A DNA stretch of 64,000 nt from Nemertoderma westbladi. Taxonomy: Eukaryota > Xenacoelomorpha > Nemertodermatida > Nemertodermatidae. The notes under the pieces are model-generated. The model searched no databases and was not told the origin of the DNA. It was given only the letters and a program-made list of their open reading frames with translations. Shown here piece by piece: positions 18,099 through 28,485 of this stretch (positions are counted from its first letter, which is position 1; each line of letters opens with the position of its first letter). The stretch is from the NCBI GenBank assembly GCA_032718475.1, contig JAUCBJ010006750.1:1-64000 (forward strand), written 5' to 3'. A program made the position numbers and the translations under genes.

Positions 18099-21000
18099 TC
18101 ACATTTTAAAAGAGTTTGTCAACAGGATGAGAAGGGTTTCAATGGGTTTGTCATTGTCACCAATGTCTGCAGCAGGATCCTGAGTAGGGAACTTATCACC
18201 TCTCGTGGAGTCACCGCTGTCATTGCCTTCAAGAAGGCACAGCCTCTGGATAGGGCGTTGGTAGTGGCCCTTTGCTGTTCGTATCGTCACAGTTCTCGCA
18301 AGTCCGTCTTTACTTGGGTTTATTGCCACAACTTGCGCCACAGGCCAGTGGATGCGGTCTTTAAGGTCTTCCTTTACTAGCACCATGTCGCCAACTTTGA
18401 CATTCCTATAGGTGTTGTTCCACTTCCTCCTGGTCCGGAGGGTTATGAGGTACTCTTGAGCCCAGATTCTCCACCAATGCGCTGCCAACGCTTGGGCCTT
18501 CTTCCAATTGGTATGTCTCGCGATATCGTTTGGATCCGGAAACATTGTCTCTGGAAGAATGTGGGTTTTGGGTCTTCCGAGTAGATGGTTAGGAGTGAGA
18601 GGCTCCAGATCTGTGGGGTCATCGCGGATAGGTACGATGGGTTGGTTGTTCAGGGTAGCCGTGATCTCGCAGAATGTTGTTCGGAGGGTGTCGTGGGTTA
18701 CCCGGGTGTCTCCTAAAGCGACGCGCATGGATTGTTTTACCAAGTCGATGAGCTTCTCCCACACTCCGCTCGTATGGGGTGCTAAGGGTGTTTGGAAGTG
18801 CCACTGTATATGGTGTTCCCTCCAGACTTGGGATGCGGTGTCTTCGGTGAACCATCTATCAATCGCCTTACTAAGTTCTCTTTCTCCTCCCTCGAAGTTT
18901 GTACCATTATCGGAGTACATATGACGACATGTTCCATTGTTTGCCACGAACCGACGCAGGGCGTTGATAAATGCGTGTTGCGTAAGGTTCACCACAATGT
19001 CTAGGTAGATTGCCCTAGAACTAAGGCAGGTAAAGATGGCTCCCCAGCATTTGATGTTGGATCGTCGCTCGATGACTGTGAATGGTCCGAAACAGTCTAC
19101 TCCGGTTACGTAGAACGGTGGGGAATCGGACTGTAGACGTGTGGCTGGTAAGTCGGCCATCCTTTGTGTGAGCGGTGGCGCTAGATATCTTCTGCAGGGA
19201 AAACAACGTTTTAACACTTTCCGGATCAGTGGCTGGATGTGGGTGATCCAATATCTTTGCCGTATATTAGCCATACTCCAGTTCTGTCCTGCGTGATGGT
19301 TTTCCTCGTGACACTGTTGGATTAATAGCTTGGCTAGTGTTGACGTTCCGGGCAGAAGCGCTGGGTATTTGACTTCGTATTCAACCAGGGTGTTTGCCAT
19401 CCGGGTATTCAGTCGAATCAGTCCGTCTTCTCCCATCATTGGTCTCAATTGGTAGACTGGACTGTCCGGTTTCAAGGTCTTGCCCGCACTGAGTTGTTCC
19501 CACTCATCGGGGAAACTTTCTTTCTGGACATATCTAACAATATACTTCTCCGCAATGATGAGTTCTTGTATACTTCTTTGAACTATCGGTTTGTTGTCTT
19601 TCCACCGCAGGAAGTTGCGAAGGGTTATGACGTGGTGGATGAGACGTCTCATTGAGGAGGTTCGCTCGATCAATAGTTGTAAAGACGCCGCTGGTTGCGT
19701 GATAGTCGCGACATTATAGTGCCTGCCCGAGTCCTTTGCAGGCTCGGTCAGACAACTATAGATATCCACTGCGGCGCTTCTATGGATTTTACAGATCTCC
19801 TTGTCGTCTTCGGAGTATTTTCCGCTATCAAGTTCGGGATCGAATCGGGTACTCCAGGTTAATTGTGGCTGCTGTAGGATTTCCGGGCCGGTGAGCCAGA
19901 GTTTACTTTTACCGAGCTGTCGTGGGGTGGCGCCTCTGCTCGATAAGTCCGCTGGGTTTTCTTTCCCATTTACATGGTACCACTGTTCTCGGCCGGTGCA
20001 CTGTTTTATCTCCGTGGCTCGGTTCGCTACGAACGTGGTGTGTCGCCGTGATGGTGAGTGGAGGTAGTAGAGAACGATACTCGAATCGACCCAGAAATGT
20101 TGCGATTCGATGGGGATTCGTAGGTTCCGCATGACCATGCGGTTCTGTCTCACTGCTCAAACTGCGGCCTGTAGCTCAAGTCTCGGTATCGTTGCTACGA
20201 ATTCACCGGATACTGTCTTAGCCTTAGAAAATAAGAAGCTCGTATCGCCGTTTCCATCTTGACTTAGTCTTCTTAGGAAAGTGACTACGCCAATTCTGGT
20301 ATTTGAAGCATCCGAGAAAGTGTGGAGCTGGAAGATATCTGTGGGTAGTTTATCGAGGAAGAACGGTCGAGGGATCTGCCTAAGATGTAGATGTTCGAGT
20401 TGTTCCGTCCACTTTTTCCATTTGACACTGAGGTGTGGGGGGAGTTCTTCGTCCCATCCCAGTCCTTCTATCCACATTTCCTTGATCAAATTCATTCCGG
20501 CCAAGGTTACCGGAGATATGAAGTTTAGTGGGTCGAATATTGCACTTTTTATAGACAAACATCCCCTTTTCGTCATGGGCTTGGGTAGGGGGTTATATTT
20601 GAAGATGAATTCATCCAATTCTATGTCCCATTCAATGCCGAGTACACGGTGATCCACATCCTCGGAATACATTTTATTGTCGTCCAGTCTGATTTCTTCC
20701 GGAAACTTTTCCATAAGTTTTTTGTCGTGGGATCTGAACTTTACGAGGGGGAAACCTCCTCTCTTTAAACATTCCACCATCCCCATTGCTAGCTGATATG
20801 CCTCGTCAATATTATTGGCACCGGCGCATCCGTCGTCCACGTAGAAGCACCGTCGGATGGTTTCTATGACTGTCGGAGGGAACTCGTTTTCGCACATAGT
20901 TGCTGTTTTCTTCAGCATGTCACTACATGCTACCGGCGAGTCCTTAGCACCGAAGATCCTGACGATCATGCGCATTACGTCCACATCCTTCAATGTGAGT

Positions 21001-21222
21001 TGACTTATCTCCTGTGGAGTTAATGTTTTATCCGTCCATAATATACGCAGACAGTCTGAGTCTCTTGGTAGCGTTTGGACCTGGTGAAACATCGCTTTGA
21101 TGTCGCATGTGAATGCTATCCGGTTTTCCCTGAACCTGATCAACACGCCGATAAGTGTACTGTATATGTTGGGCCCTGTATAAAGTTGGCTGTTCATGGA
21201 TTTGCCTTGTTACATAGCAGCA
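18099..21222 (-). pseudogene. pol: BEL pol, 3' part: RT core, RNase H, integrase
   Basis: One frame runs from the CR1 insertion point to the stop at 18099, broken by TAA (21210-21212) and TGA (20157-20159). The RT palm holds CFYVDDG (YVDD at 20832-20843). RNase H is marked by TFSDASN. The integrase part (18099-20153, 684 codons) shows an H-x4-H...C-x2-C zinc-binding region (HEENHH and CFPC), catalytic Asp in GVDCFG and YSDNGTNF, and catalytic Glu in SGVWEKL, i.e. the D,D,E triad. It ends in a DUF5641-like segment (VGDMVLVKED...). The enzyme would copy and integrate the element, but the stops make this copy inactive. The N-terminal part of RT lies beyond the nested LINE at 26897-28485. Confidence 0.92.
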
Positions 21223-21228
21223 GCATCA
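21223..21228. repeat. Target-site duplication of the nested CR1 LINE (3' side)
   Basis: GCATCA on the plus strand (TGATGC in the element's sense) recurs at 26891-26896. Joining the BEL sequence at this point restores continuity of the RT region. Confidence 0.8.
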
Positions 21229-21240
21229 GATAGATAGATT

Positions 21241-21553
21241 TATTTATACATTATGTAAAAACAATAACAAATACACCAAACAATGTACCGGTATAAAGGT
21301 ATTGTCCAACATAACATATAGGATTACCCCTAAAGCTTTGCAGCTTATTTCCAAGGGGGTCCTTTATGTTACTTGGTTACAAATACAATATTATACTACG
21401 CTAACCTAAAACCAATATAAAACGTAATTACACTATGTACATGTACAACTTTACCGAGAGCATGACAATGCCCGACTCAACGATAAAGATGTAATGTACA
21501 GAACAATTTATTATAAAACGTAATTACAGTATAAATAGTAAATAATTAATAAA
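21241..21553 (-). other. 3' untranslated region of the CR1 LINE
   Basis: About 300 bp of AT-rich noncoding sequence follow the ORF stop at 21554 and precede the (TATC)n tail. A diverged copy of this region stands alone at 2355-2618, which confirms it as the element's 3' end. Confidence 0.8.
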
Positions 21554-23409
21554 CTAATAACTTACTGTAGGACTATTGTACCTATTTTTACATTGCACAC
21601 GGAGATGAGATTTAACTGCAGATTTAAAAGAATGTTGATTATCTAGGTTTTTATTTTCATTTGGCAGAGCGTTCCAATTTTTTATGCCGTTAAAAAAGAA
21701 AGTATCAGATTCAAAGGATTTACAATTCGGGAGGTAGAAGTTTGAAGCACTAGCTCTGGTACTGTAAGAGTGTGTATCGCGTACTCTGTAGAATTTTTGT
21801 TTTAGGTAATTGGGACATTTGCCATTATACACTTTATGCACATGGTTAAGGCGTAGCTGCTTAACTCTACTATCTAAGTTAAGTAGTCCAGATTCAGAAA
21901 AGTCATCTGGAGTTAGGTGGGGCCTAGGTTTGTAGTCTTTAATAAATCGTACTACTTTATTCTGAGCTACTTGTAATTTACATTTAAGCTGTTTGGTTAA
22001 GCCTTCATACCAAGAAGAGCACGCATAGTCCATGTGACACTGTATTAAAGAAGAGCAAAGTAACTTGCGGGAGTCGGTGTTTAAACTATTTTTATTTCTA
22101 TTTTTATTTTTTTATTACCTAAGCCTACTGTTAACTTTCGAGAAAATGTTTTTCACTGTGCTTTCTCCTGATAAGCAGTTATCCAATGCGGCGCCTAAAT
22201 ATTTAACTTCCTTTTTATTTTCAATCTTATGTCCATTACTAGTGACTTCAAACTTAGTTACCTTCTTTAACTTTCTTTTGGAACCAAACAAAATACTTTC
22301 AGTCTTACCGTAGTGAATGGATAGCTTATTATCAACCAACCACTCATTACAGGATTCTAGAACTGCACTTAACTTTTGGGAAATATGGATAGGATCTTTA
22401 TGAGAGAAAATAAGAGCACTGTCGTCGGCATATAAAATGAGTTTAAAATCGGGATCTATACTACTTATCATATCATTTACATAGCATACAAAAAGCAGAG
22501 GACCTAATATACTACCTTGCGGTACACCACAGGTAATCTCTTGTACAGTAGACTGCGATTTGCTAATGACTACAGTTTGACCTCTGTCTGACAGGTAGGA
22601 CTTGAACCAGTCTATAGAACCTACACCCATCAGGCCTAACTTACCAAGCAGAATTTCGTGATCTACAGTATCAAAAGCCTTTTGTAGGTCCAACATTACC
22701 ATACCAGTATATAAACCCTTTGCGTTATTACATCTAATTGTATCAGTTAAGTTAATAAGGCAGGTGTCTGTAGAATATGATTTACGAAAACCGGACTGAA
22801 GTTCATAGATCAGATTTAGCCTACTAAGATGTGCCTCCAGCTGTAGAAAAACAGAACGTTCTAAAATTTTAGATACAATACTTAAGATACTAACAGGTCT
22901 GTAATTACAGGGTTCTACTTTACTATTCTTTTTATACAGAGGAACAACCTTAGCTAATTTCAGTTTGTCTGGTACTACATTAGCTACGATAGAGTAATTA
23001 ATAATAAAAATAATAGGCACTTTAAGTACTTCAGCACCATCCTTAAGAAAACGGGCAGGTATTAGGTCTAGACCAGTACTTTTTGAGGCTGATAGGCTAA
23101 GTAGATTTTTAAAAACGAAATGCTCAGAAACGGGTTTTAAAAATAACTTTTCTGAATTTTGTAACTTTTCTAAATAAAAATTATTTAGAGTTTCGGACCC
23201 TATACTATATTTATTACTTGATAACGGTAATTTCTTAACTAAATTAGAGGCAACATTAGTAAAATAATTATTAAATAAATTACTAACTAGAGTATGATCA
23301 TGAATCAGCTCACCGTTATCTTGCAGAACAATATTCGATTTAGATTTAAGGTTTTTATAACCTAAAGATTTTAGGGTAGACCATAGACTTTTAGGATTAT
23401 CTTTATTCT
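21554..23409 (-). pseudogene. CR1 LINE ORF, 3' part: reverse transcriptase
   Basis: The frame continues from the far side of the nested element (KDNPKSLW). It contains the RT fingers (VPLYKK, NYRPVS), [21 protein letters not shown] (catalytic Asp), [10 protein letters not shown] and [11 protein letters not shown] (YADD at 22421-22432). The C-terminal CR1 region (21554-22033) includes MDYACSSWY and KNWNALP. All pieces are in one frame. The break is at 22080-22117, where an AAAAAT-type expansion introduces consecutive stops between VNSRLR and SLNTDSRKLL. This enzyme would reverse-transcribe its own RNA at the nicked target; this copy cannot. Confidence 0.93.
23399..23409. repeat. 11-bp target-site duplication of the innermost element
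   Basis: ATCTTTATTCT at 23399-23409 recurs at 25068-25078. Removing 23410-25078 restores the CR1 frame (ENKD followed by NPKSLW). Confidence 0.9.
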
Positions 23410-25067
23410 GATATAATTATATTATATAACTTATATATGTTTCAAATATTTTGTTAAAAATATATAATTTGCCCTGTCTGGGTGCGTAGATATTTTCAGT
23501 GTTCATAAATCACAATAAAATGTATATTAAATATATATAGTCCAGGTGCCGGAAGAGGTGCTACCTAGCTGCCTAGGATATCGAATAGGCCCTCTGACGG
23601 AGATTCAACTGTACCGAGGACTGCGGCCGAGTTCCCAACGAGTATTGCGACCACGATGCGCTGAAGCAGGAAACGATAAGAGCGAGGATCCTGTGTCGAT
23701 AAATGTATCCTCCTACCGACCTCCTTCAGGAAAACTTTCGTTGCCGGACCGGGGCGACCAAACGTTTCAAAGGCGACTGGCGTGAACAGGAAACCCTGGT
23801 CAATAAGCTCCTGATATTTCCTGATCTTGAGGGTTTCCTGGTTTTCAGCAGCACATCCGCTGGTATGTATGCTTGTTGCCAGGTGGCTTTGGGCGAGTGG
23901 GTGTACAACCGTGGCGTCCCATGTCAGCGTTTTGCCCCTGGACCAGGGGACTAGGGACATCCCGTCTACTCGTTTGCCATCCCCTCGGCATAGACCCGGT
24001 GGTTCTAGGATGGATGGTACGTCACAGCTAGCCAGTGCCCGCTTTACGATCTCATTGATCATTGTGTGGCGAGGCAACCGGCCAGCGCTTCGTTGGCACG
24101 AGAGTCCGTGTAGGCCGTCAGGTTCAACAGCAGTGCCACACCTGGTACACTCATGGGGCTCGGTAACCCGGCATCCGAGGCGGGTCGCGATGGAGATCCT
24201 GAACTGAGCGTCCGTTAACTTGAGGCCCAAAGCAGAACTTGGAATAGCATCGAGTCAACAACCTGCGGTTGGGTCTTCCACCGAGTTGAGCCGGGCAATA
24301 TCGTGGGGTGAGGCGGAGGTGTGAAGCGAAGCAACGTTGACTTCGTGGATTGGTGTTGTCCAAGATTTCTGGTTGGTGCTAGTTGGTGGCACTGATTCCG
24401 GTGTGACTGAGGATTTCCATAGATCCATTGCGATTTCCAATGTTTGGTCTGGGCTGCGCTGAGAAGTGGTGAAGAGTCGGCTAGAGAGTTCCTCACACAT
24501 AGCCGCGGATGCCAAGAAGGCAGGTGGTGCGAGCAATGTGGCTGAACTAATACCGAGGCCTCCCATCCGGGCTGGCAGGCATGCTTGCTTCCAAGCTGAG
24601 TCGTTAATCCGGGTGTTGGAAATGGATTCCAGTGCGCTGCGCAGCGTCTTATCATAGTCATCAAGTAGCTCTGGAAATGAAAAACATGGGGCAGACCGAA
24701 GGAAATACATAAGCCGGGGTATAGAGATGGAGTTCTTCAGGAGGAAGAAGCCATGGTGGTTGTCAAGTAGGTGGAGACGACTACTTAGTGTTGTGAGGTT
24801 GCTGACTTTCTTATTCAGGCATGATTTGATTGCATTAGTACCAATGGGCGCGCCTAGCATGGTTAGATCCTCTGTTGGTGGGAACTTGATACTTGGGCAT
24901 ATGGCGTCAAATTCTTTCTCTATCCGTTGGCGATCAATTGGTGGAACATTACCCAGGAAATATAGCTCGCACTTGGAGGGGTTTACTTTGAGACCTAGTG
25001 CAGCACCTTCCAACATTATCTTTTGCAGATCCGCGAGCACAACGGGGTACTGGTCAGCTTGGTTTCC
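23410..25067 (-). mobile_element. 5'-truncated non-LTR element, possibly RLE-type, inside CR1
   Basis: The 1658-bp insertion is bounded by an 11-bp target duplication. It retains the C-terminal part of a reverse transcriptase ORF, a Cys/His cluster, a possible nuclease domain and a 155-bp AT-rich 3' UTR. 5' truncation with a target duplication is the signature of target-primed reverse transcription. It begins just after where the catalytic YxDD of RT would be. Confidence 0.85.
23565..25067 (-). pseudogene. RT C terminus plus Cys/His and putative RLE nuclease
   Basis: The frame runs from the truncation point (QKIMLEGAALGLKVNPSKCE, the post-catalytic RT segment) to TAG at 23565, with one internal TGA at 24255-24257. 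After the RT comes a cluster, C-x2-C...H-x3-C...RH (HECTRCGTAV, GLHGLSC, GRLPRH). Then comes KRVDGMSLVPW...LTWDATVV, which fits a PD-(D/E)xK-like nuclease core as in RLE-type LINEs (R2-like). This C-terminal family is widespread in invertebrate genomes as unnamed proteins. The RT and Cys/His calls are from motifs; the nuclease call is inference. By chance its frame is continuous with the CR1 ORF upstream, giving a fused ORF of 825 codons from 26732 to 24255. Confidence 0.7.
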
Positions 25068-26732
25068 ATCTTTATTCTCACTTATTTTGTTGTACAAATA
25101 TTCAGATTTAGCTTTTTTTATTTCCTGTTGGACAAGGTTTCTATATTTGCAGTAATTATTATAATCAGCTAAAACACGGTATTTCCTAAATTTATACAAA
25201 TAGTTATCTCTTTCTCTGATATTACTAAGAATACCCGAGGTCATCCAGGGCTCAGTGCGTTGTTTAAGACTAATTTCTTTAATTGGTGCTACAGTATTAA
25301 GTGCCTTTAAAAATATATCTTTAAAAACAGTGTACGCATGGTTAATGTCAGCGGCCTTAAAACAGGGTTCCCAGTCAGAATTAACTAACAAACTTAAAAA
25401 GCGTTCCTTGCTGTAATTTTTCATAGACCTAACTGTTACTGTTTTATGATCCACGAAAAAAGATTTTTGTGTCTTTCTTGTGCAAAAAACTATAAAATGA
25501 TCGCTTAGACCTATAGGTAAAACCCCAGATTGAGAAATAATATCGGTATTATTACAAAGGATGTGATCTAGCAAAGTAGAAGTTTTACTGGTAATTCTGG
25601 TAGAATCTCGAATAATTTGTTTTAAACCAAACAAATTTAAAATACTTTGGTACTGTTTACAGATGGGGGGGGATGCTTTGTGATGGTAACAGATATTAAA
25701 ATCACCTAAGAAATATATTTCACAGTCTGACCTAAGATTACATAAAATTGTATTTTCAAAATTTTGCAAAAAATCTGATTGTTTAGGGGGCCGATATAAA
25801 GTACCGATTAAAATAGATTTAGTTTTAGGAAGTAAAAGTTCCACCAGTAAAACTTCGTCACAAGTCTCTAAATCTTCCCTACGATTAAAAGCTAAATCAC
25901 ATCGAATGTAAGTACAGACACCACCACCGTGTCTGTCCCTATCCTTACGTAAAACTACGTAATTATCAATATAAATTTCTCCATCAGAAACACTATCATC
26001 GAGCCAAGTTTCAGAGATTGTTAAAACTGCTGGGTTGGATTTATTGATTAAAATACGAATTTCGGAAAGTTTGGGAAGCAGAGATCGTGCGTTTAAATGC
26101 AAAAAATGCAGACCTTTTTTCTTAAAAAATTTAAAAGTTTCACTCTCAGCATCACTTGGAGTTTGCAGAGGCGATGTGAGAAATGAATCGTCGGTTTCTG
26201 ATTCTAAAATAGTATCATGAAAGGGAAGTTTGGTAAAAATACAGCTATTGCAGAGAAAACTTGGTTCAAGATTGTTTCTGGTGGAGAATAAATTACTGCG
26301 TTTCCTACGGTAACATTTTAAATGTACAAATGTGTCACAACTCTCGCATTGGACGATCTTACTCCGAGAGTTTGTTCCTCGTTGACAGACAGGACAGTTG
26401 ATCTTCGGGGCCCGCGTCCTGCTGGGTCCTGGGTTGGTCTCAATATCCCCAGCCAGAGACAGAAGACAGAGTTTGGCGATTAGGCCTCTAGATCGTGGAG
26501 AGGAGACCCAAGATCTTCTTCCCCAACGAGAGCAGTAGAGGCTAAATCCACTTATCGACCACATCTCCATCGATTCGGCGCGGCAGTTCGAAACGGTAGC
26601 GACAGGGTGTTCCGCAAACCAGTCCAATATGGGTATTGGGTGGGTTGCAGGGTTACCCCGCGGATCGGATGGTTCTGCCACAACGAAACGACCCAGAACA
26701 ATGAAAACTGTGGAGATTAAGAGCGGGGACAT
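25068..26732 (-). pseudogene. CR1 LINE ORF, 5' part: signal-like leader, 2A, PHD finger, APE endonuclease
   Basis: ATG at 26732. Residues 1-20 are hydrophobic (SPLLISTVFIVLG), like a signal peptide. Residues 88-103 are LCLLSLAGDIETNPGP, a canonical 2A-like ribosome-skipping motif. Residues 113-164 are a C4HC3 PHD-type finger (C113, C116, C129, C132, H137, C140, C161, C164). From about residue 207 an APE-type endonuclease follows: LHLNARSL, ISETWLDD, GGGVCTYI, FLGDFNIC, LDHILC and LSDHFIVF. The endonuclease would nick target DNA to prime reverse transcription. The 2A would release the first 102 residues as a separate polypeptide. The ORF is cut at 25068 by the nested element, in the linker before RT. 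Confidence 0.9.
26424..26471 (-). other. 2A-like ribosome-skipping peptide
   Basis: It encodes LCLLSLAGDIETNPGP and matches the D-(V/I)-E-x-N-P-G-P consensus, with skipping expected between Gly102 and Pro103 of the LINE ORF. 2A-like motifs are known in CR1/L2-like LINEs of sea urchins and other invertebrates. Confidence 0.93.
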
Positions 26733-26890
26733 TGTGCTGTCTGGCTGTAGTCTGACTCAGGGATAAAAACTGTATAGGACTAGTACCAGTATCTTTCTTG
26801 GTCTTATTGTCGGCAGGCCTACAGCTTATACTGAACCATACATGTAGTCTGATAGTGAACCATACATGTAGTCTGATAGTCTGATAGACT

Positions 26891-26896
26891 GCATCA
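26891..26896. repeat. Target-site duplication of the CR1 LINE (5' side)
   Basis: GCATCA, the partner of 21223-21228. Confidence 0.8.
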
Positions 26897-28485
26897 TTGA
26901 CTACTCGGATTTTACCGTCCTTCCGGGCTTCTACCACATAGTGGGTTGGGAGATAATATGTCCATCTACCCCCTTGCAGTTCATTCCGGGGTACCATTTC
27001 CGCCAATCCATCTTCTAGATATCCTTTGATTACATTATTATATTTCTCCTTTATCTCGGGTTGGTCATTCAACTGGCGTAGGATTCCTTTGAGCCGCTTA
27101 AGGGCCATGTTAGCATTATTCGCCATCGGTTTATCTGGGTCTTTCCATAGCATGGGTGAACACCAATGTCCATCTTTGAACGTGGCCTGATCAAGGACGT
27201 CAATACAATATTGATCTTCCTCGGGCGGGTTCTCGTCTTTTTCAGCAAACTCTTGGGTCTCTAAATTAAAGTATTTGGTCATCTCCTGCTGGGTTTTCTC
27301 AGTCTCAAGGAATAAAGCTGTTGCTGAACAATAACCCACGGATGTTGCATTCTCTTTAATATGGCATTTAGGGAGATATGTATAAGTGTCTGTAGTCTCC
27401 TCTTTGATGCCGCAGAGTGTCCAACCCATGATCGTGCATTCGGCATAAAAGCCATCATCCGGCTTTACAGATCGGGCGACGTCTCCAGTGGGTATGTGTA
27501 ATTCCGGTGTGTCTAGTCCGATCAATAGGGTGATTCGGTTCACATCCAACGGTGGACATCGTAGGTCTACATCTTCCCGGTCTAACTGTATGAGGGGTGC
27601 GTATTTAACTGATTGTCGGAACCGCACTCGGACGTCGGTGTGTACCAAGGCGTTCTTGATCATCAGCTTGACCGTCTCATAACCCTTCATGACTCCTTCC
27701 ATCTGGAGCTGCACCTCCCCGGACTATACTTCTCTATGGTCGGTGATAGTTTGTATGGGCCGTTTGCAAGGTTCGTAGTCTAGGCTGAGTTGTTTTAGGA
27801 AATCCCGGTTGATGATGGTTCCGTCCGACCCGTTGTCAAGGAACGCGAGCATTGTCAAGGATTTCCCGACCCCTTGAATTCTTACTGGGATTACTTTGGC
27901 GAAGACCATGTAACGGCGATTTATAAGGTTGATAGTAGCCAAGATATTTGTCACTTGTGATACATCGGTGGAGGCCTTAAACGGATTGGTTTCCCTCCGT
28001 TGAATCGTCCGAGTTCCTTTAGAGACGTGGTTCGTTTCTCCTCTTTGTTTGGCTTTGATCCGAAAGGGGAGGGTGGTAAAGTCAAAGTTCGCGGGGATGT
28101 GGAGGAGTGTGTGATGACGTAGGTCATTACAGACTGCGCAGCACGATCTTTGGTCGCAATCCCGAACATAGTGACCTGTTCCAAGACACCGGAAGCATCC
28201 TCGGTGTTTCATTATCGTCTCGAAGCGTGGGACGAGTTCGGCAAACTGGAACTTTCTGCAGAATTCTACCTTATGTTTCTCTCCGCAGAAGAGACAGAGA
28301 AGGGAGGTTGTGGTGCCTTCCCTTTTGGGTGCCCAATTCGCAAGATAACACGCCCATTCCTCGGCTGATGTCGGTTCCTCGTAGTCCTCGTCATCGGAAT
28401 CCTCAGCATCATACTCACTGGAGGGGGACGGAATCTCGGTTTCTGAGTGGGTGTCCTGCTCCTGGAGTTGTTCTCTATTCCATCT
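26897..28485 (-). pseudogene. pol: BEL pol, 5' part: zinc knuckles, protease, RT N terminus
   Basis: This frame differs from gag and is reached through a one-base shift at about 28475-28490. It starts with an acidic linker, a CLFC...H...C near-knuckle and a CCHC knuckle (CFRCLGTGHYVRDC). Next is a DUF1758-like aspartic protease (LAFLDNGSDGTII, the Asp in LDNGS being the likely catalytic residue) and its downstream LLIGLDTPE segment. The N-terminal RT region follows (NNANMALKRL, YYLPTHYVVEA, GKIRVVNDA). A TAG at 27724-27726 interrupts the frame between protease halves. The RT is cut at 26896 by the CR1 insertion and resumes at 21222. The protease would mature Gag-Pol in the virus-like particle. 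Confidence 0.88.

Larger units (their letters stand above)
21229..26890 (-). mobile_element. CR1-type non-LTR retrotransposon inserted in BEL RT
   Basis: The element runs from a 5' leader at 26890 to a (TATC)n tail at 21229-21240, with a TGATGC target duplication on both sides. Without its own nested insertion it is about 4.0 kb. A single long ORF encodes an N-terminal hydrophobic segment, a 2A-like peptide, a PHD finger, an APE endonuclease and a CR1-like RT. The 5' leader contains a tandem duplication (ATCAGACTACATGTATGGTT twice, 26843-26890). The ORF is broken by the nested element and by stops in an A-rich stretch at 22080-22117. Confidence 0.92.

Noticed and set aside
24151-24664. Alternative-frame ORFs over the innermost element
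   Set aside because: They overlap the better supported RT C-terminal/nuclease frame and contain no motifs.
27724-27726. Programmed stop-codon readthrough in BEL pol
   Set aside because: At least four other in-frame stops and a frameshift occur in the same gag-pol, so random decay is the simpler explanation. Intact family copies would be needed to revive it.
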